Source: Planctomycetota bacterium (GTDB lineage: Bacteria > Planctomycetota > MHYJ01 > WSZJ01 > JACPWG01). From it: a stretch of DNA of 64,000 bases. Each line of letters opens with the position of its first letter. Within the stretch, counting starts at the first letter, position 1. Below, piece after piece: positions 42,961-51,664 of the stretch. The stretch covers positions 62,001 through 126,000 of the forward strand of contig JACPWG010000103.1 of the NCBI GenBank assembly GCA_016197205.1. The letters run 5' to 3'. The position numbers were made by a program, and so were the translations under genes. A model generated the notes under the pieces. The model saw nothing but the letters and a program-made list of their open reading frames with translations, ran no database searches and was not told where the DNA came from.

Positions 42961-44748
42961 ATGGAAGTTCCTGGCTCAGTGGCTCCAGCCCCGCCCGACC
43001 CGCGCTCCGTTTCCCAGCCCGCTACCCTCACGCGTGCGAGCGCACCACCCAGTGCGGAGCGATTCATCAACGCCCTTTCGCTCGCGCTGATCCGTGACGT
43101 CGGGTTCGCCGAGGTGAAGGAGCTCCCCGGCGGACTGCCCCCAGGGATCAAACGGGTGCTCGCGCTCGAGCAGCTCGCAGTCGTGCTCCGCAACGGGGAA
43201 GGGCTGGCGGAGAGCGACCTCCGGGGCCATCTGATCCGGTGGGCTGACGGCCCCGCCACGACCGGTCTCCCCAAGTCCTGCACGCGCGTCCTCCTCCTCT
43301 ACGTTTTCGAGGGGCCTGTGCCGGAGAGCCTTGGCCACGCGGTCGTGCGCACCCAGGAATCTTACTTCTGCAAGGGGCTCCTGATCCCGGACGGGAGGGC
43401 CTCGGGCTTCAGCCTGGCCCTCGGGCCGAACGGACGCGCGGCCTCGGGCTTCGTCGACCTGGCCCGTGCCCACGTGGACCTTGGCTCGCGGCCCCCAGCC
43501 GAAGTGGCCGCGCCGATCGCGGATGCGCTCCGCTCGTGGAAGGCCGGGGAGTCGATGCTCGGCACGACGATGTATCACGAGGGGGTGTCCGCGGAGGAGA
43601 AGAGGATCGGAGACTTCATGGGGCGGCTTGGCGAGGTGCGGCCCTGGGCCACTCGGTTCCTGATCGCCGCGTGCGTGGGGATGTGGCTCTTGACCCACGG
43701 CTTGGCCGGGCGGGGAGACTACAGTCTGCCCTTGCTCCGGCTGGGGGCTAAGTACCCATCCCTCATTCGCGATGGGGAGTGGTGGCGTCTCTGGAGCGGC
43801 ATGTTCCTGCACGTCGGCTTTTATCACCTGCTTTTCAACATGCTCGCGCTGCTCGCGGTGGGTTCGCTCCTTGAACAGTACTTCGGCCGCGTGCGCTACC
43901 TTGCCCTCTATGGCATAGCAGGCCTGGCCGGATCGCTCGCGAGCCTTTCCTGGGTCGACAAGCTCTCCGTGGGGGCCTCAGGCGGGATCTTCGGGCTCTT
44001 CGGAGCCGCCGCCTGGCTGGGACGTCGGTACCGCGCCGAGATTCCCGCGCGGGCGCGTCGGGCGGTCGCCGGAGGGATGCTACCGTGCATCGGCTATAAC
44101 CTCGTCTTCGGCTTTCTCGTCCCCGGCATCAACATCGCCGCCCACCTCGGCGGGCTGGTCGGCGGCTTCTTGTTCGCCCTCGTGGTGCCGCCTCGGGTGC
44201 TCTCAGAGGGCGCCCGCGGCCTCGGCCTGGCCGCCCGCGCGTTGCTGCTCGTGGCCGCCTTGGCTCCCTTCGCGGCGGAGGCGCGTGCGCTCTGGCGCGC
44301 GATGGAAGTCCGCACCCTGGTCGACTACCCCCAGGTCGAGTATCGAAACCTAGAGCACGGCTGGGCCCTCCGCCACCCTGGTTTCTTTCGACACAGCCAG
44401 TCCACGAACGTGGACACCTTCCAGGGACCTGGCGTGTCCATCGAGGTGGCCGTCTTCCCGCTCGAGCCCTCGGCTGACTTCGAGCGCAACTGGAAACAGC
44501 TCCTGAAGCCGTTTTTCCCGTTGGCATTCGATCGTCTTGGGGAGTTCGAGATCGATGAGCAGAGGGGTCGGAGGTGGTTCGTGATCCGCGGATATACGAC
44601 GGCGAAACCGGGGCGCATTGAGCTTGTGAAACTAGGCTACACGCGCGCAGGGCCTCTCCTCTTTCGCGTGGGAGTGTCGACCCGAGGGAACGAAGGGGAC
44701 ATGCTGTTCACCTCCGTCCTGGAGAGCTTTCGGACGAAGGAGCACTGA
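42961..44748 (+). CDS. Rhomboid-family intramembrane serine protease
   Basis: The 595-residue protein has GAGGAGG seven bases before its ATG. Residues 1-225 are a soluble domain of unknown type. Six helices between about 230 and 425 form the rhomboid core: WWRLWSGMFLHVGFYHLLFN, catalytic S340 in GASGG (338-342) and H395 in NIAAHLGGLVGG, so the Ser-His dyad is intact. A C-terminal exported or cytoplasmic domain of about 150 residues (VDYPQVEYRNLEHGWALRHP) is beta-rich. Rhomboids cleave membrane-spanning substrates; the extra domains may select them. Confidence 0.9.
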   Translation: MEVPGSVAPAPPDPRSVSQPATLTRASAPPSAERFINALSLALIRDVGFAEVKELPGGLPPGIKRVLALEQLAVVLRNGEGLAESDLRGHLIRWADGPATTGLPKSCTRVLLLYVFEGPVPESLGHAVVRTQESYFCKGLLIPDGRASGFSLALGPNGRAASGFVDLARAHVDLGSRPPAEVAAPIADALRSWKAGESMLGTTMYHEGVSAEEKRIGDFMGRLGEVRPWATRFLIAACVGMWLLTHGLAGRGDYSLPLLRLGAKYPSLIRDGEWWRLWSGMFLHVGFYHLLFNMLALLAVGSLLEQYFGRVRYLALYGIAGLAGSLASLSWVDKLSVGASGGIFGLFGAAAWLGRRYRAEIPARARRAVAGGMLPCIGYNLVFGFLVPGINIAAHLGGLVGGFLFALVVPPRVLSEGARGLGLAARALLLVAALAPFAAEARALWRAMEVRTLVDYPQVEYRNLEHGWALRHPGFFRHSQSTNVDTFQGPGVSIEVAVFPLEPSADFERNWKQLLKPFFPLAFDRLGEFEIDEQRGRRWFVIRGYTTAKPGRIELVKLGYTRAGPLLFRVGVSTRGNEGDMLFTSVLESFRTKEH

Positions 44749-45378
44749 CGCGCGGCGCGGGGCGGCCTCGCCCTTACCCTCCCCTTCGCCCGCTGCGGCG
44801 AGCTTTGGGCGCAGGCCCAGGCCTCCTCCCGCTGCACAAGAAAGCGATGGCGAGGCTCGGCACACCGAGACGATCCGAAAGATCCTGGATCACCTGGAGT
44901 GGCTATCGATTTCCGAGGGATGAGTCGCACCGACCACCGGAAGAGGCGCGAGGTCCTCGCGGTCGTGCAAGGGCTTCGAGGGGGATCGCAGTTTCCGCGG
45001 CAAGGAACCACCTTGCCTGCGCGCCTCCCATCCGGTCACGGTTGACTCTGGGGACCACCGGGGGCTAGAATGGCGCCTGAATCGCAAATCTCCAGGCCGT
45101 AACCGTTCACCACGGGGGCACGGAGAAACGGAGGCCTCACGGAGGACCTTCGCCGGCTTTGCGAACACACGATTGTCCACAAGCAATTGCGTCGGATTTC
45201 TTTCTGACAGGATAACAGGATCAACTGGATCCGGCATTGGAAAATCCTGTTGATCCTGTTATCCGGTCAAAACAGAGTCGCCAGATTCCGGAATCGACAT
45301 CGCAAACTCTCCGTGTCTCCGTGGTGATGCGTACCTCCCCGTGAACGGTCACTCTAGCCCCACCTCCGGCGAGGCTCC
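44749..45378. repeat. Non-coding stretch with repeat R5, copy 2
   Basis: No feature is seen in 44749-45098. R5 spans 45099-45352 with inverted ends GTAACCGTTCACC and GTGAACGGTCAC, outer CACGGAG/CTCCGTG blocks and a central fold-back hairpin at 45206-45268. It matches 37881-38135 over its full length with few differences. It ends 26 bases before the sigma factor start, so it may influence that gene. Confidence 0.85.
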
Positions 45379-46125
45379 ATGAGCGATCCCTCTCCACTCC
45401 ACTCCGGCGGCCCCAAGCAATTCCCGCCTACCCACGTGAGCATGCTCCAGCGCGCGCGTGAGGGCTCCGGGGAGCAGCGGAACGCCGCGCTCGACGAGTT
45501 CGCGCGCGCGTACTGGTGGCCTCTCCTCTGCTTCCTGCGCCGGAGCGGCGAACCGGAGGAGGACGCGCGGGACGTCGTGCAGGGCTTCTTCGTCGCGCTC
45601 CTGGAACGCAACGTTCTCGCCGACTTCGATCCGCGGAAGGGGCGGTTTCGGACGTTTCTCTTGGCCTGCTTGAAGGGGCACTGGTCGGACCAGAGGGATC
45701 GGCGACGCGCCAAGAAGCGTGGCGGCGGGAAGAGGGCGGTCTCGCTCTCGGACGAGGCCGGACAAGGGAAGCTGGACGTGCCGGGGAAGGACCTGACCCC
45801 GGAGGAGGCGTACAACCGCGCCTGGGCGAGCGCCAAGGTGGCGTGGGCCGTGGCGCAGGTCCGCCGGACGCTGGAGGCACGCGACGAAAGGAAGGCCCTG
45901 GAGATCCTCGAGGCCTACGTGCACGTGGAGGACCTCGCCCGGCCCGGGACGGCCGCGATCGCGGAGAAGACCTCGCTGCCGCAGCGGACTGTCCGCCATC
46001 TCTTCGAGTACGTCCGCAAGGAAATCAAGCGCTCGCTTCTCGAGCAACTCCGGGAGGAGACCGGCAGCCCCGAGGAAGCCCAGGACGAACTCGCGTTGAT
46101 TTTTCGGTGCCTGTCGCATGGATGA
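45379..46125 (+). CDS. ECF-type sigma factor (planctomycete style)
   Basis: The 248-residue protein contains an extended region 2 (ALDEFARAYWWPLLCFLRRS, then EEDARDVVQGFFVALLERNV) and a region 4-like helical segment near 175-225. The WWPLLCFLRRSG and QGFF patterns are typical of sigma factors abundant in planctomycetes, which are often encoded just before a Ser/Thr kinase. Its stop (TGA) is overlapped by ATGGATGAG, the usual start of the partner kinase, but the following frame shows no kinase domain and soon ends. Confidence 0.82.
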   Translation: MSDPSPLHSGGPKQFPPTHVSMLQRAREGSGEQRNAALDEFARAYWWPLLCFLRRSGEPEEDARDVVQGFFVALLERNVLADFDPRKGRFRTFLLACLKGHWSDQRDRRRAKKRGGGKRAVSLSDEAGQGKLDVPGKDLTPEEAYNRAWASAKVAWAVAQVRRTLEARDERKALEILEAYVHVEDLARPGTAAIAEKTSLPQRTVRHLFEYVRKEIKRSLLEQLREETGSPEEAQDELALIFRCLSHG

Positions 46126-46308
46126 GCAGCATCACGGTCCTCCTCGCAGCCGGCGGCAAGTTCCGGGGACCGGGTCGCGAACCCGCGGGCCGCCACGGTG
46201 TGCCCTGGGCGCAGTGTTTCGCTCCAATGAAATCGGTGTCCAGTGGGCGAAGGCAAGTTCGGCTGCCAGCGGTACTCCGGGCGCAACTGGCAGCCGTCGC
46301 AAATCGCC
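46126..46308. other. Possible remnant of a lost downstream gene
   Basis: A reading frame starting in the sigma factor stop (46118-46375) encodes 85 residues with no recognised domain. The overlap fits the sigma/kinase gene arrangement seen in planctomycetes, so this could be the remains of a kinase gene, or chance. Confidence 0.3.
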
Positions 46309-47022
46309 TCAGAAGGCATGGCGCGAGCCTGAGGGCATACCTTTTTTCAGGACCCTTCGACGGTGCCTTGCGTGAACCAGGATCAGCGCGAGGACCGGAA
46401 TGACCCCGAACAGGAACAGCCATGCGCTCGTCGTCAGGTCCGCGACGTCGAACGCGATCACCACAAGCCACAGGGCTACGCAACCCAGATAAGCACCCGC
46501 AGGAAATTGATACCAGGCGCCCAGGATGAGCCACCCGCGCCGGGGGTGGCTCTCCAGCCCATGCTTCCGAAGGGCCCGGAGGTCCCGGTAGACCATGACC
46601 CCGGATCCGAAGACCTGGGCAACGAGGACTCCGACGAGGAAAGGGACTTCATGACCGCCGATCAGGACCGCCAGGGCCGTGTTGGCGGCCAGTAGCAGGA
46701 GCACGAGCAGAAGATCGCGTACTGCGAAGCGCACTCCGTACTCCCGGACCGTTCCACGCGGGTTGCAAGCGAACGTGAGCACGGGCGATACGAACAACCC
46801 GAGAAACAGGAGGACCAGCATTGCCGGGCGCAAATTCAGCCGGAGGTCCTTGCCGACGGGGAACGGGAGCTCGGCGCGAATCGCCTCGACCGTGATCACC
46901 AGAACCAGGGCCAGCTTCCAGGACCACCGATCCCACCACCGTGCGAGTTGGTCCAGGGAAGAGAGTGGCCGGACGCCCAGCGCATTTGGGCCGGACCCTG
47001 GAGGGATTGGGGCTGCCGGCAT
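46309..47022 (-). CDS. Polytopic membrane protein, hypothetical
   Basis: The 237-residue product begins MPAAPIPPGSGPNALGVRPL; the ribosome binding site is weak and other starts are possible. About five to six membrane helices are evident (for example LVLLFLGLFVSPVLTFACN, LLLVLLLLAANTALAVLIGG). Basic stretches between helices suggest an inner-membrane protein. I recognise no motif. It is convergent with the sigma factor and lies 95 bases downstream of the kinase-FGE gene on the same strand. Confidence 0.6.
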   Translation of the reverse strand: MPAAPIPPGSGPNALGVRPLSSLDQLARWWDRWSWKLALVLVITVEAIRAELPFPVGKDLRLNLRPAMLVLLFLGLFVSPVLTFACNPRGTVREYGVRFAVRDLLLVLLLLAANTALAVLIGGHEVPFLVGVLVAQVFGSGVMVYRDLRALRKHGLESHPRRGWLILGAWYQFPAGAYLGCVALWLVVIAFDVADLTTSAWLFLFGVIPVLALILVHARHRRRVLKKGMPSGSRHAF

Positions 47023-47117
47023 GGGTGGACACTTCCATCGTTCCCCGTGGCAAACGGTTCCCACGCTTACTGTGGATCCAGACCAAGTTCGGGGGGTTGA
47101 TCGAAGTTGTATCCCAA

Positions 47118-49502
47118 CTACCGACTCCTCGCGACCCGGACGCCGGCCCTGACGTTTCCCAGGCCGGCGGCGTCCCAAAACCGCAGCGCGGCGCGATGGC
47201 CCGAAGCATCGTAGTTCCAGGAGCCCCCGCGCAGGACACGCGACGCGCCCCGATCCACGGGGCCTGAGGGATCCCGGGCGGCCTGCGGACCGCCATAGAA
47301 TTCCGCGTCGTAGCCGTCCGAGCACCACTCCCAGACGTTTCCATGCATGTCGCACAGTCCCCAGGTGTTCGCCCGCTTCTGGCCCACCGGATGCGTCATC
47401 GAGCCGGAGTTCTTGTCGAACCACGAGTAGTCCCCCAGTCGAGCGGCGTCATCGCCGAAAGAGTACTCGGTCGTCCCGCCGGCCCTGCAGGCATACTCCC
47501 ATTCGGCCTCCGTCGGCAGCCGGAACCCGCCGCCGGGGACCGTCTGGTTGACTCTGGCCACAAATCGCTGACAATCCTCCCAGCTCACTTGCTCAACGGG
47601 GTTCCTGGGCGCCTTGAAGTGGCTTGGGTTCGCGCCCATCACCGCCTGCCATTGCTCCTGCGTCACTTCGAACTTGCCGAGCTCAAACGGTCTCGTGAGG
47701 GTGACCTCGTGCACCGGTCTCTCGTCGCTGCCCCCCTTTTCCGAGCCCATCGGGAAGTCGCCCGCGGGTATCGGCACCAGGTCCAGTTTCACACCGCCGC
47801 CAAGCTCGATCGTGATCACCACCCCCGCGCCCGGCGGCGCCTCTCCATGGCGCTTCAACTCCTCCTCCCTCCGGACTCGCACGGCATCGGCCGAGGCTGA
47901 CGCCGCCCGACCCGCGTCGGCCTCCTTCCGTTCACTCTCTACCTCGCGGGCCGCGTTCGCGTGGGAAACGCCTTCCAGGGCCTTCGCCTTTTCGGCCCGG
48001 AGCGCGGCAGCCTTGGCGGATGCGGAGTCCGCAGGGTCGAACTCGCGCTCGACCAGCGCGCCGTCCCCCGCGCGCGTGGCCTCGGCGGGCTTTGCCACGG
48101 GATCGGCCCCCGCCGATTTCACGCTCGTCTGGACAGTGCTCGGGCCGGGCGGGGTCCGCTCCCCGAACCGCGGCCCACGCCCAAGGAGCCACCCGCCGGC
48201 GAGGAGCAGCGCGCCCGCGGCAATCCCAGCCACGAGACGCCTGGGCAGGACGGGTAGGCGGGAACGGAGGGGGATGACGAGCGCGGGCACGTGCGGCGCC
48301 TCGGGAGGCGCTGGTTTCGCTTGCCCCCGAGCCTGCGCCGCGTCGGTCTTCTTCGCCTTTGAGGTCGGCGATTTCCCGGGCCGAACGCGACGCTCCTCCA
48401 GCAGCCCCTCGAGGCCGTGCCGCATCGCCCGGGCCGAGGTCGGCCTGTCGCTCGGCAGTTTCGACATGGCCCGCGCGAGGAGTGCCTCCAGGCCCGGCAG
48501 CTCCTCGTCCGGTGTGCCGCACGCGACAAACGTCGGAGGCGGCTTGAGCAGGATGTTGAAGAGAACCTCGCGAGGATTCTGGCCCTCGAACGGTCGGCGA
48601 CCGGTCGCGGCCTGATGCAGCAGTGCGCCGAGGGAGAAGAGGTCCGACCGGGCGTCCACCGGCTGCCCCTGGGCCTGTTCCGTACTCATGTACTCCAGAG
48701 TCCCGATGAGCGCCCCGGCGGAAGTGAGTCCGGGCTCCTGCTGGCCGGTCAGGTCCGGTTTTTCGAGCACTTTCGCAATTCCGAAATCAAGGACCTTCAC
48801 GTCCCAGCGAGCGCTCGAATCCTGGGCGAGGATGAGATTCGCCGGCTTGAGGTCGCGGTGGACGAACCCTTTGCCGTGCGCGTGCTCGAGCGAGCGGAGG
48901 ATGGCGATCCCGAGCCTGGCCGTCTCACGCGCCCCGAGCCGACCCCGGCGCTTCAGGAGGGCGGCAAGCGTCTCTCCGGGGCAATAGTCGAGTACCATGT
49001 AAAGCAGCCCTCGCCATTCGCCGACCTCGCGCACCGGGACGATGCTCGGGTGCTGCAGGTCCATCAGGATCCTCGCCTCGCGGAAAAAGCGTTCGCGGAG
49101 CTGCGGATCCGGCACATGGCTGGGGAGGAGGACCTTGAGGGCGAAGTCCCTCCGCAGCATGCAGTGCTGGACGCGGTAGACGGTGCCGAAGCCGCCCGCT
49201 CCGAGGAACGCGACGATGCCGAATTTTCCGTCGACGAGCGTGCCGAGGGCGAGAGGGCCGGTCGGTGCGCCCGGGGCACGCGGCGTGCGCGCTGCGTCGG
49301 AAAGGCCGGAGGGGGCCAGGGGGCGGGTGTCGGTTGGGCGCGCCAGCAGGGTAATGGCGGTTCCTTGGGGGAGGACCTGCGCTTGGCTCAGAGCGGGGAG
49401 TCGCCCGCCAGGCACCGGCGTGGCGCACCTCGGGCACACGTCCAAATCCGCGGGGACGGACGCGCGGCACGCCTCGCACACGATGGCCCCCGCACCGGCC
49501 AT
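47118..49502 (-). CDS. Zinc-ribbon Ser/Thr kinase with membrane helix and FGE-like domain
   Basis: The 794-residue protein has GAGGAGG six bases before the ATG. A zinc ribbon opens it (CEAC and CPRC, residues 9-25). The kinase domain spans about 93-355 with GAGGFGTVY, HRDLKPANL and DFG. A membrane helix near 447-465 is followed by a charged coiled region and an FGE-sulfatase fold (about 565-794; LVPIPAGDFPMGSEKGGSDE, VEQVSWEDCQRF, LPTEAEWEYACR, GNVWEWCSDGYD). The two catalytic cysteines of true formylglycine-generating enzymes are absent from RGGSWNYDASGHRAA, so the domain is probably a sensor or binding module. It is unrelated in layout to the kinases at 26-34 kb. Confidence 0.88.
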   Translation of the reverse strand: MAGAGAIVCEACRASVPADLDVCPRCATPVPGGRLPALSQAQVLPQGTAITLLARPTDTRPLAPSGLSDAARTPRAPGAPTGPLALGTLVDGKFGIVAFLGAGGFGTVYRVQHCMLRRDFALKVLLPSHVPDPQLRERFFREARILMDLQHPSIVPVREVGEWRGLLYMVLDYCPGETLAALLKRRGRLGARETARLGIAILRSLEHAHGKGFVHRDLKPANLILAQDSSARWDVKVLDFGIAKVLEKPDLTGQQEPGLTSAGALIGTLEYMSTEQAQGQPVDARSDLFSLGALLHQAATGRRPFEGQNPREVLFNILLKPPPTFVACGTPDEELPGLEALLARAMSKLPSDRPTSARAMRHGLEGLLEERRVRPGKSPTSKAKKTDAAQARGQAKPAPPEAPHVPALVIPLRSRLPVLPRRLVAGIAAGALLLAGGWLLGRGPRFGERTPPGPSTVQTSVKSAGADPVAKPAEATRAGDGALVEREFDPADSASAKAAALRAEKAKALEGVSHANAAREVESERKEADAGRAASASADAVRVRREEELKRHGEAPPGAGVVITIELGGGVKLDLVPIPAGDFPMGSEKGGSDERPVHEVTLTRPFELGKFEVTQEQWQAVMGANPSHFKAPRNPVEQVSWEDCQRFVARVNQTVPGGGFRLPTEAEWEYACRAGGTTEYSFGDDAARLGDYSWFDKNSGSMTHPVGQKRANTWGLCDMHGNVWEWCSDGYDAEFYGGPQAARDPSGPVDRGASRVLRGGSWNYDASGHRAALRFWDAAGLGNVRAGVRVARSR

Positions 49503-49574
49503 GGTCGACCTCCTCACCGATCGCCTTCCGAGACGCACAGCGCCCCGACACCCCGGGCGGATCGCAGCCTCCGA

Positions 49575-49604
49575 ATGATAGCATCCCGCCATTACTTACT
49601 TCAA
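49575..49604 (-). promoter_or_regulatory. Sigma70-type promoter for the kinase-FGE gene
   Basis: On the minus strand TTGAAG, 18 bp and TATCAT, 73 bases upstream of the ATG at 49502. Confidence 0.55.
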
Positions 49605-49645
49605 GCCTGGGGCTCTCCGCCGTGCCGCTCTCGCGAGCAGGTGTT

Positions 49646-49792
49646 GGTGCCCGCGCAAGAATCACTTCACAATTTCGTGAACCGACCGATGCCTGGGGGC
49701 GCGGGCCGTCGGCCCGCGCAGCGCGGCCCAGCGGGCCGCGCCCCCAGGGGCCTGGTGGTCTGAGTCTGCGCATTTTTTTTTGCGCGGGCGCG
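49646..49792. repeat. Repeat family R1, copy 4
   Basis: It begins GTGCCCGCGCAAGAATCACT and ends TTTTTTTTTGCGCGGGCGCG, with the central GCCTGGGGGCGCGGGCC palindrome. An R6-type palindrome (GGGCACGGCGGCGCCGTGCC then CCTAC) lies at 49889-49915. No gene is seen in 49503-50049. Confidence 0.82.
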
Positions 49793-49961
49793 TACCCGAG
49801 CTTGAACCCGACCCAAGGCGCGGCCGAAAGTGGGCATGGTTCAAACCGCCGACTGCGTAGCGCGTAGGCCGCCACCGTTCACGCCCTCGTGGGCACGGCG
49901 GCGCCGTGCCCCTACGGAAACGAGCCATTCGGCGAGTCTGACCCGGAATTGAACCCTGCCC

Positions 49962-50010
49962 GAAAATGCGCGGCGGCGCCGCCTGCTTGCGCAGGTGGCG
50001 CCGCCGTTTT
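49962..50010. terminator. Strong bidirectional hairpin terminator
   Basis: A 16-bp stem (CGGCGGCGCCGCCTGC, loop TTGC, GCAGGTGGCGCCGCCG, one G-T pair) has TTTT on the plus-strand side and AAAA on the other. It lies 40 bases beyond the stop of the minus-strand gene that ends at 50050. Confidence 0.7.
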
Positions 50011-50049
50011 CGCAGCTCGCCGTCCCAGCCGCCGCGGTCCCTCCTCGCG

Positions 50050-51537
50050 TCAGTTCGACGTGATGCGCAGCCCGCCGCGGCCGAACACGAAGTGGCGCGA
50101 GTCTTCGACCTTCTCCGGGGCCAGGGCGTAGAGGACGTCGTAGTACCCGCGCGCCTCCTGGAACTCGCTCCGGACCGAGTCCTGGAAGGTCTCGTTCGCC
50201 ATCCAGTGCTGGAGGAAGTGGAAGTACTGGGTCGGCATCGAATTGATCTTCTCCCCGCCGGTCCCGCACACGGCGCGGGCGCCGATCGCGAGCCACTCCG
50301 CGACAAGCGTCCCACTGCTGCAGTTCATCTGGTACACCGCCCGGGGCGCACTCTTGATCCCGCCTTTCAGGATGCCTTGCATGAGCGGGAGGAAGAAGGT
50401 GCTCATTTCGAAAGAGGCGTGGTCTCCGCCCTGGAAGGAGTTCGGGCCGCCGTGGCAGAGCAGGTGGAGGTCGTAGTCGTAGTCGGCCGACAGTCGCGCA
50501 AGCTCGGTCAAGACCCGGTCGGGCTCGAACCTTTCATCCTGGAGCACGACGACCTTGTCGTAGCGATACGGCGAGGCGCCGGACTGGGCCAGCGCGACCG
50601 ACTGCGTGATCGACTCCGCGATGGTGTCCGACACCGGCATCCACCACTCCTCGAAGGACATCTCGTGGATCGTCCAGCGCGCACGGCGCGCATCCTCCGC
50701 CCGCCGGCAGGCCTCGTCATGCCTCTGGCGCGCGACAGGATTCCAGAGATAGTCGTACGGCGGGAGCGGGTAGTGGGCCACGTAGCAGAAGAGGTGATCG
50801 GGGTTCAAGACCGCCATGAGCTGGCTCAGGCCGCGCTGGAACATCTGCTCCAGCGACTCCGAGCCGACCAGGTCGATGCGCATGTGGGGGCACGTGGCGT
50901 AGCGAACGGTGGGATAGGGCACGCTGTGGTCGTCCATCCCCGCCAGTGCAAAGCCTCCGTTCTCCAGCAGGATGACAAGCGCCTTGGGTTTCCGCGGGGC
51001 GGGGAACGCCAGGCGCATGGGGGTGACGCCGACCACGACCATGTTGAGGTCGGAGCCCACCTCGACGCAGTCCGAGAAGACGTAGGCCTCCGAGTCCTTG
51101 CTGAAGCCTACGGTGAAGGGCGTCTGCAGGCCGCCCGGGCGGCGGAGGAGGACCGTGAGCCATTCGCCCTGCTGCACGGCCCGCACGACTTCGAAGGTCA
51201 CCTTGGTAGTCCCGGAGGGGTCGATCGGCACGACGGCGTCGGCCAGGAATGAATTCGAGTCGCTCCCGACCGTTACTCGGATGCTCCCCGTTCCCGCGAC
51301 GTCGAGGCGGACCTCCTTCAGCCCGTTTCCACGCGCCAGGATTTTTTGGCTTGCGGACTTGACGCCGGCCGTCCCGCGCTCGGAACCGGTCTTGCCGACG
51401 GAGTACATGGTGACGTCCGACGTGAGGGCGATGCGTCCGACGTCGATCGGCCGGGGCTGGGCCTCGGCGGGACTTGGGGAGATCGTTGCGGCCACGATCA
51501 GGGCGAGGGGTGCGAGGCCAAAGTTTCGGTGCATCAT
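50050..51537 (-). CDS. Secreted putative His-Cys hydrolase (caspase/CHAT-like)
   Basis: The 495-residue protein starts at the first of two ATGs (51537; AGGAGG four bases upstream) and has a signal peptide cleaved near SPAEAQ (21-27). The middle shows a beta-sandwich-like region (30-150). The C-terminal half shows features of caspase-fold peptidases: a hydrophobic strand ending in H362 (DYDLHLLCHGGPNS), then about 40 residues on a strand ending in C406 (VYQMNCSSGT), then GARAVCGTGGEKIN, like the segment after the catalytic Cys in CHAT/gingipain-type enzymes. I infer a caspase-like dyad. No family name can be given, and an HEAT gene lies directly upstream on the same strand. Confidence 0.65.
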   Translation of the reverse strand: MMHRNFGLAPLALIVAATISPSPAEAQPRPIDVGRIALTSDVTMYSVGKTGSERGTAGVKSASQKILARGNGLKEVRLDVAGTGSIRVTVGSDSNSFLADAVVPIDPSGTTKVTFEVVRAVQQGEWLTVLLRRPGGLQTPFTVGFSKDSEAYVFSDCVEVGSDLNMVVVGVTPMRLAFPAPRKPKALVILLENGGFALAGMDDHSVPYPTVRYATCPHMRIDLVGSESLEQMFQRGLSQLMAVLNPDHLFCYVAHYPLPPYDYLWNPVARQRHDEACRRAEDARRARWTIHEMSFEEWWMPVSDTIAESITQSVALAQSGASPYRYDKVVVLQDERFEPDRVLTELARLSADYDYDLHLLCHGGPNSFQGGDHASFEMSTFFLPLMQGILKGGIKSAPRAVYQMNCSSGTLVAEWLAIGARAVCGTGGEKINSMPTQYFHFLQHWMANETFQDSVRSEFQEARGYYDVLYALAPEKVEDSRHFVFGRGGLRITSN

Positions 51538-51664
51538 GGTTCCTCCTGGCAGCAAGAAGAAAGAGTGGGTCAAAATCCTATTCTGGGCGGATGGGACCCC
51601 GGTCGAGCCTCCCGCGGCCCGACCCGAACTATTTAAGGACGTTCCCTGCGGAGTGCCGAGGAAC

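Noticed and set aside
47118..49502. Formylglycine-generating enzyme activity
   Set aside because: The FGE fold is present, but the catalytic cysteine pair is missing and it is fused to a kinase.
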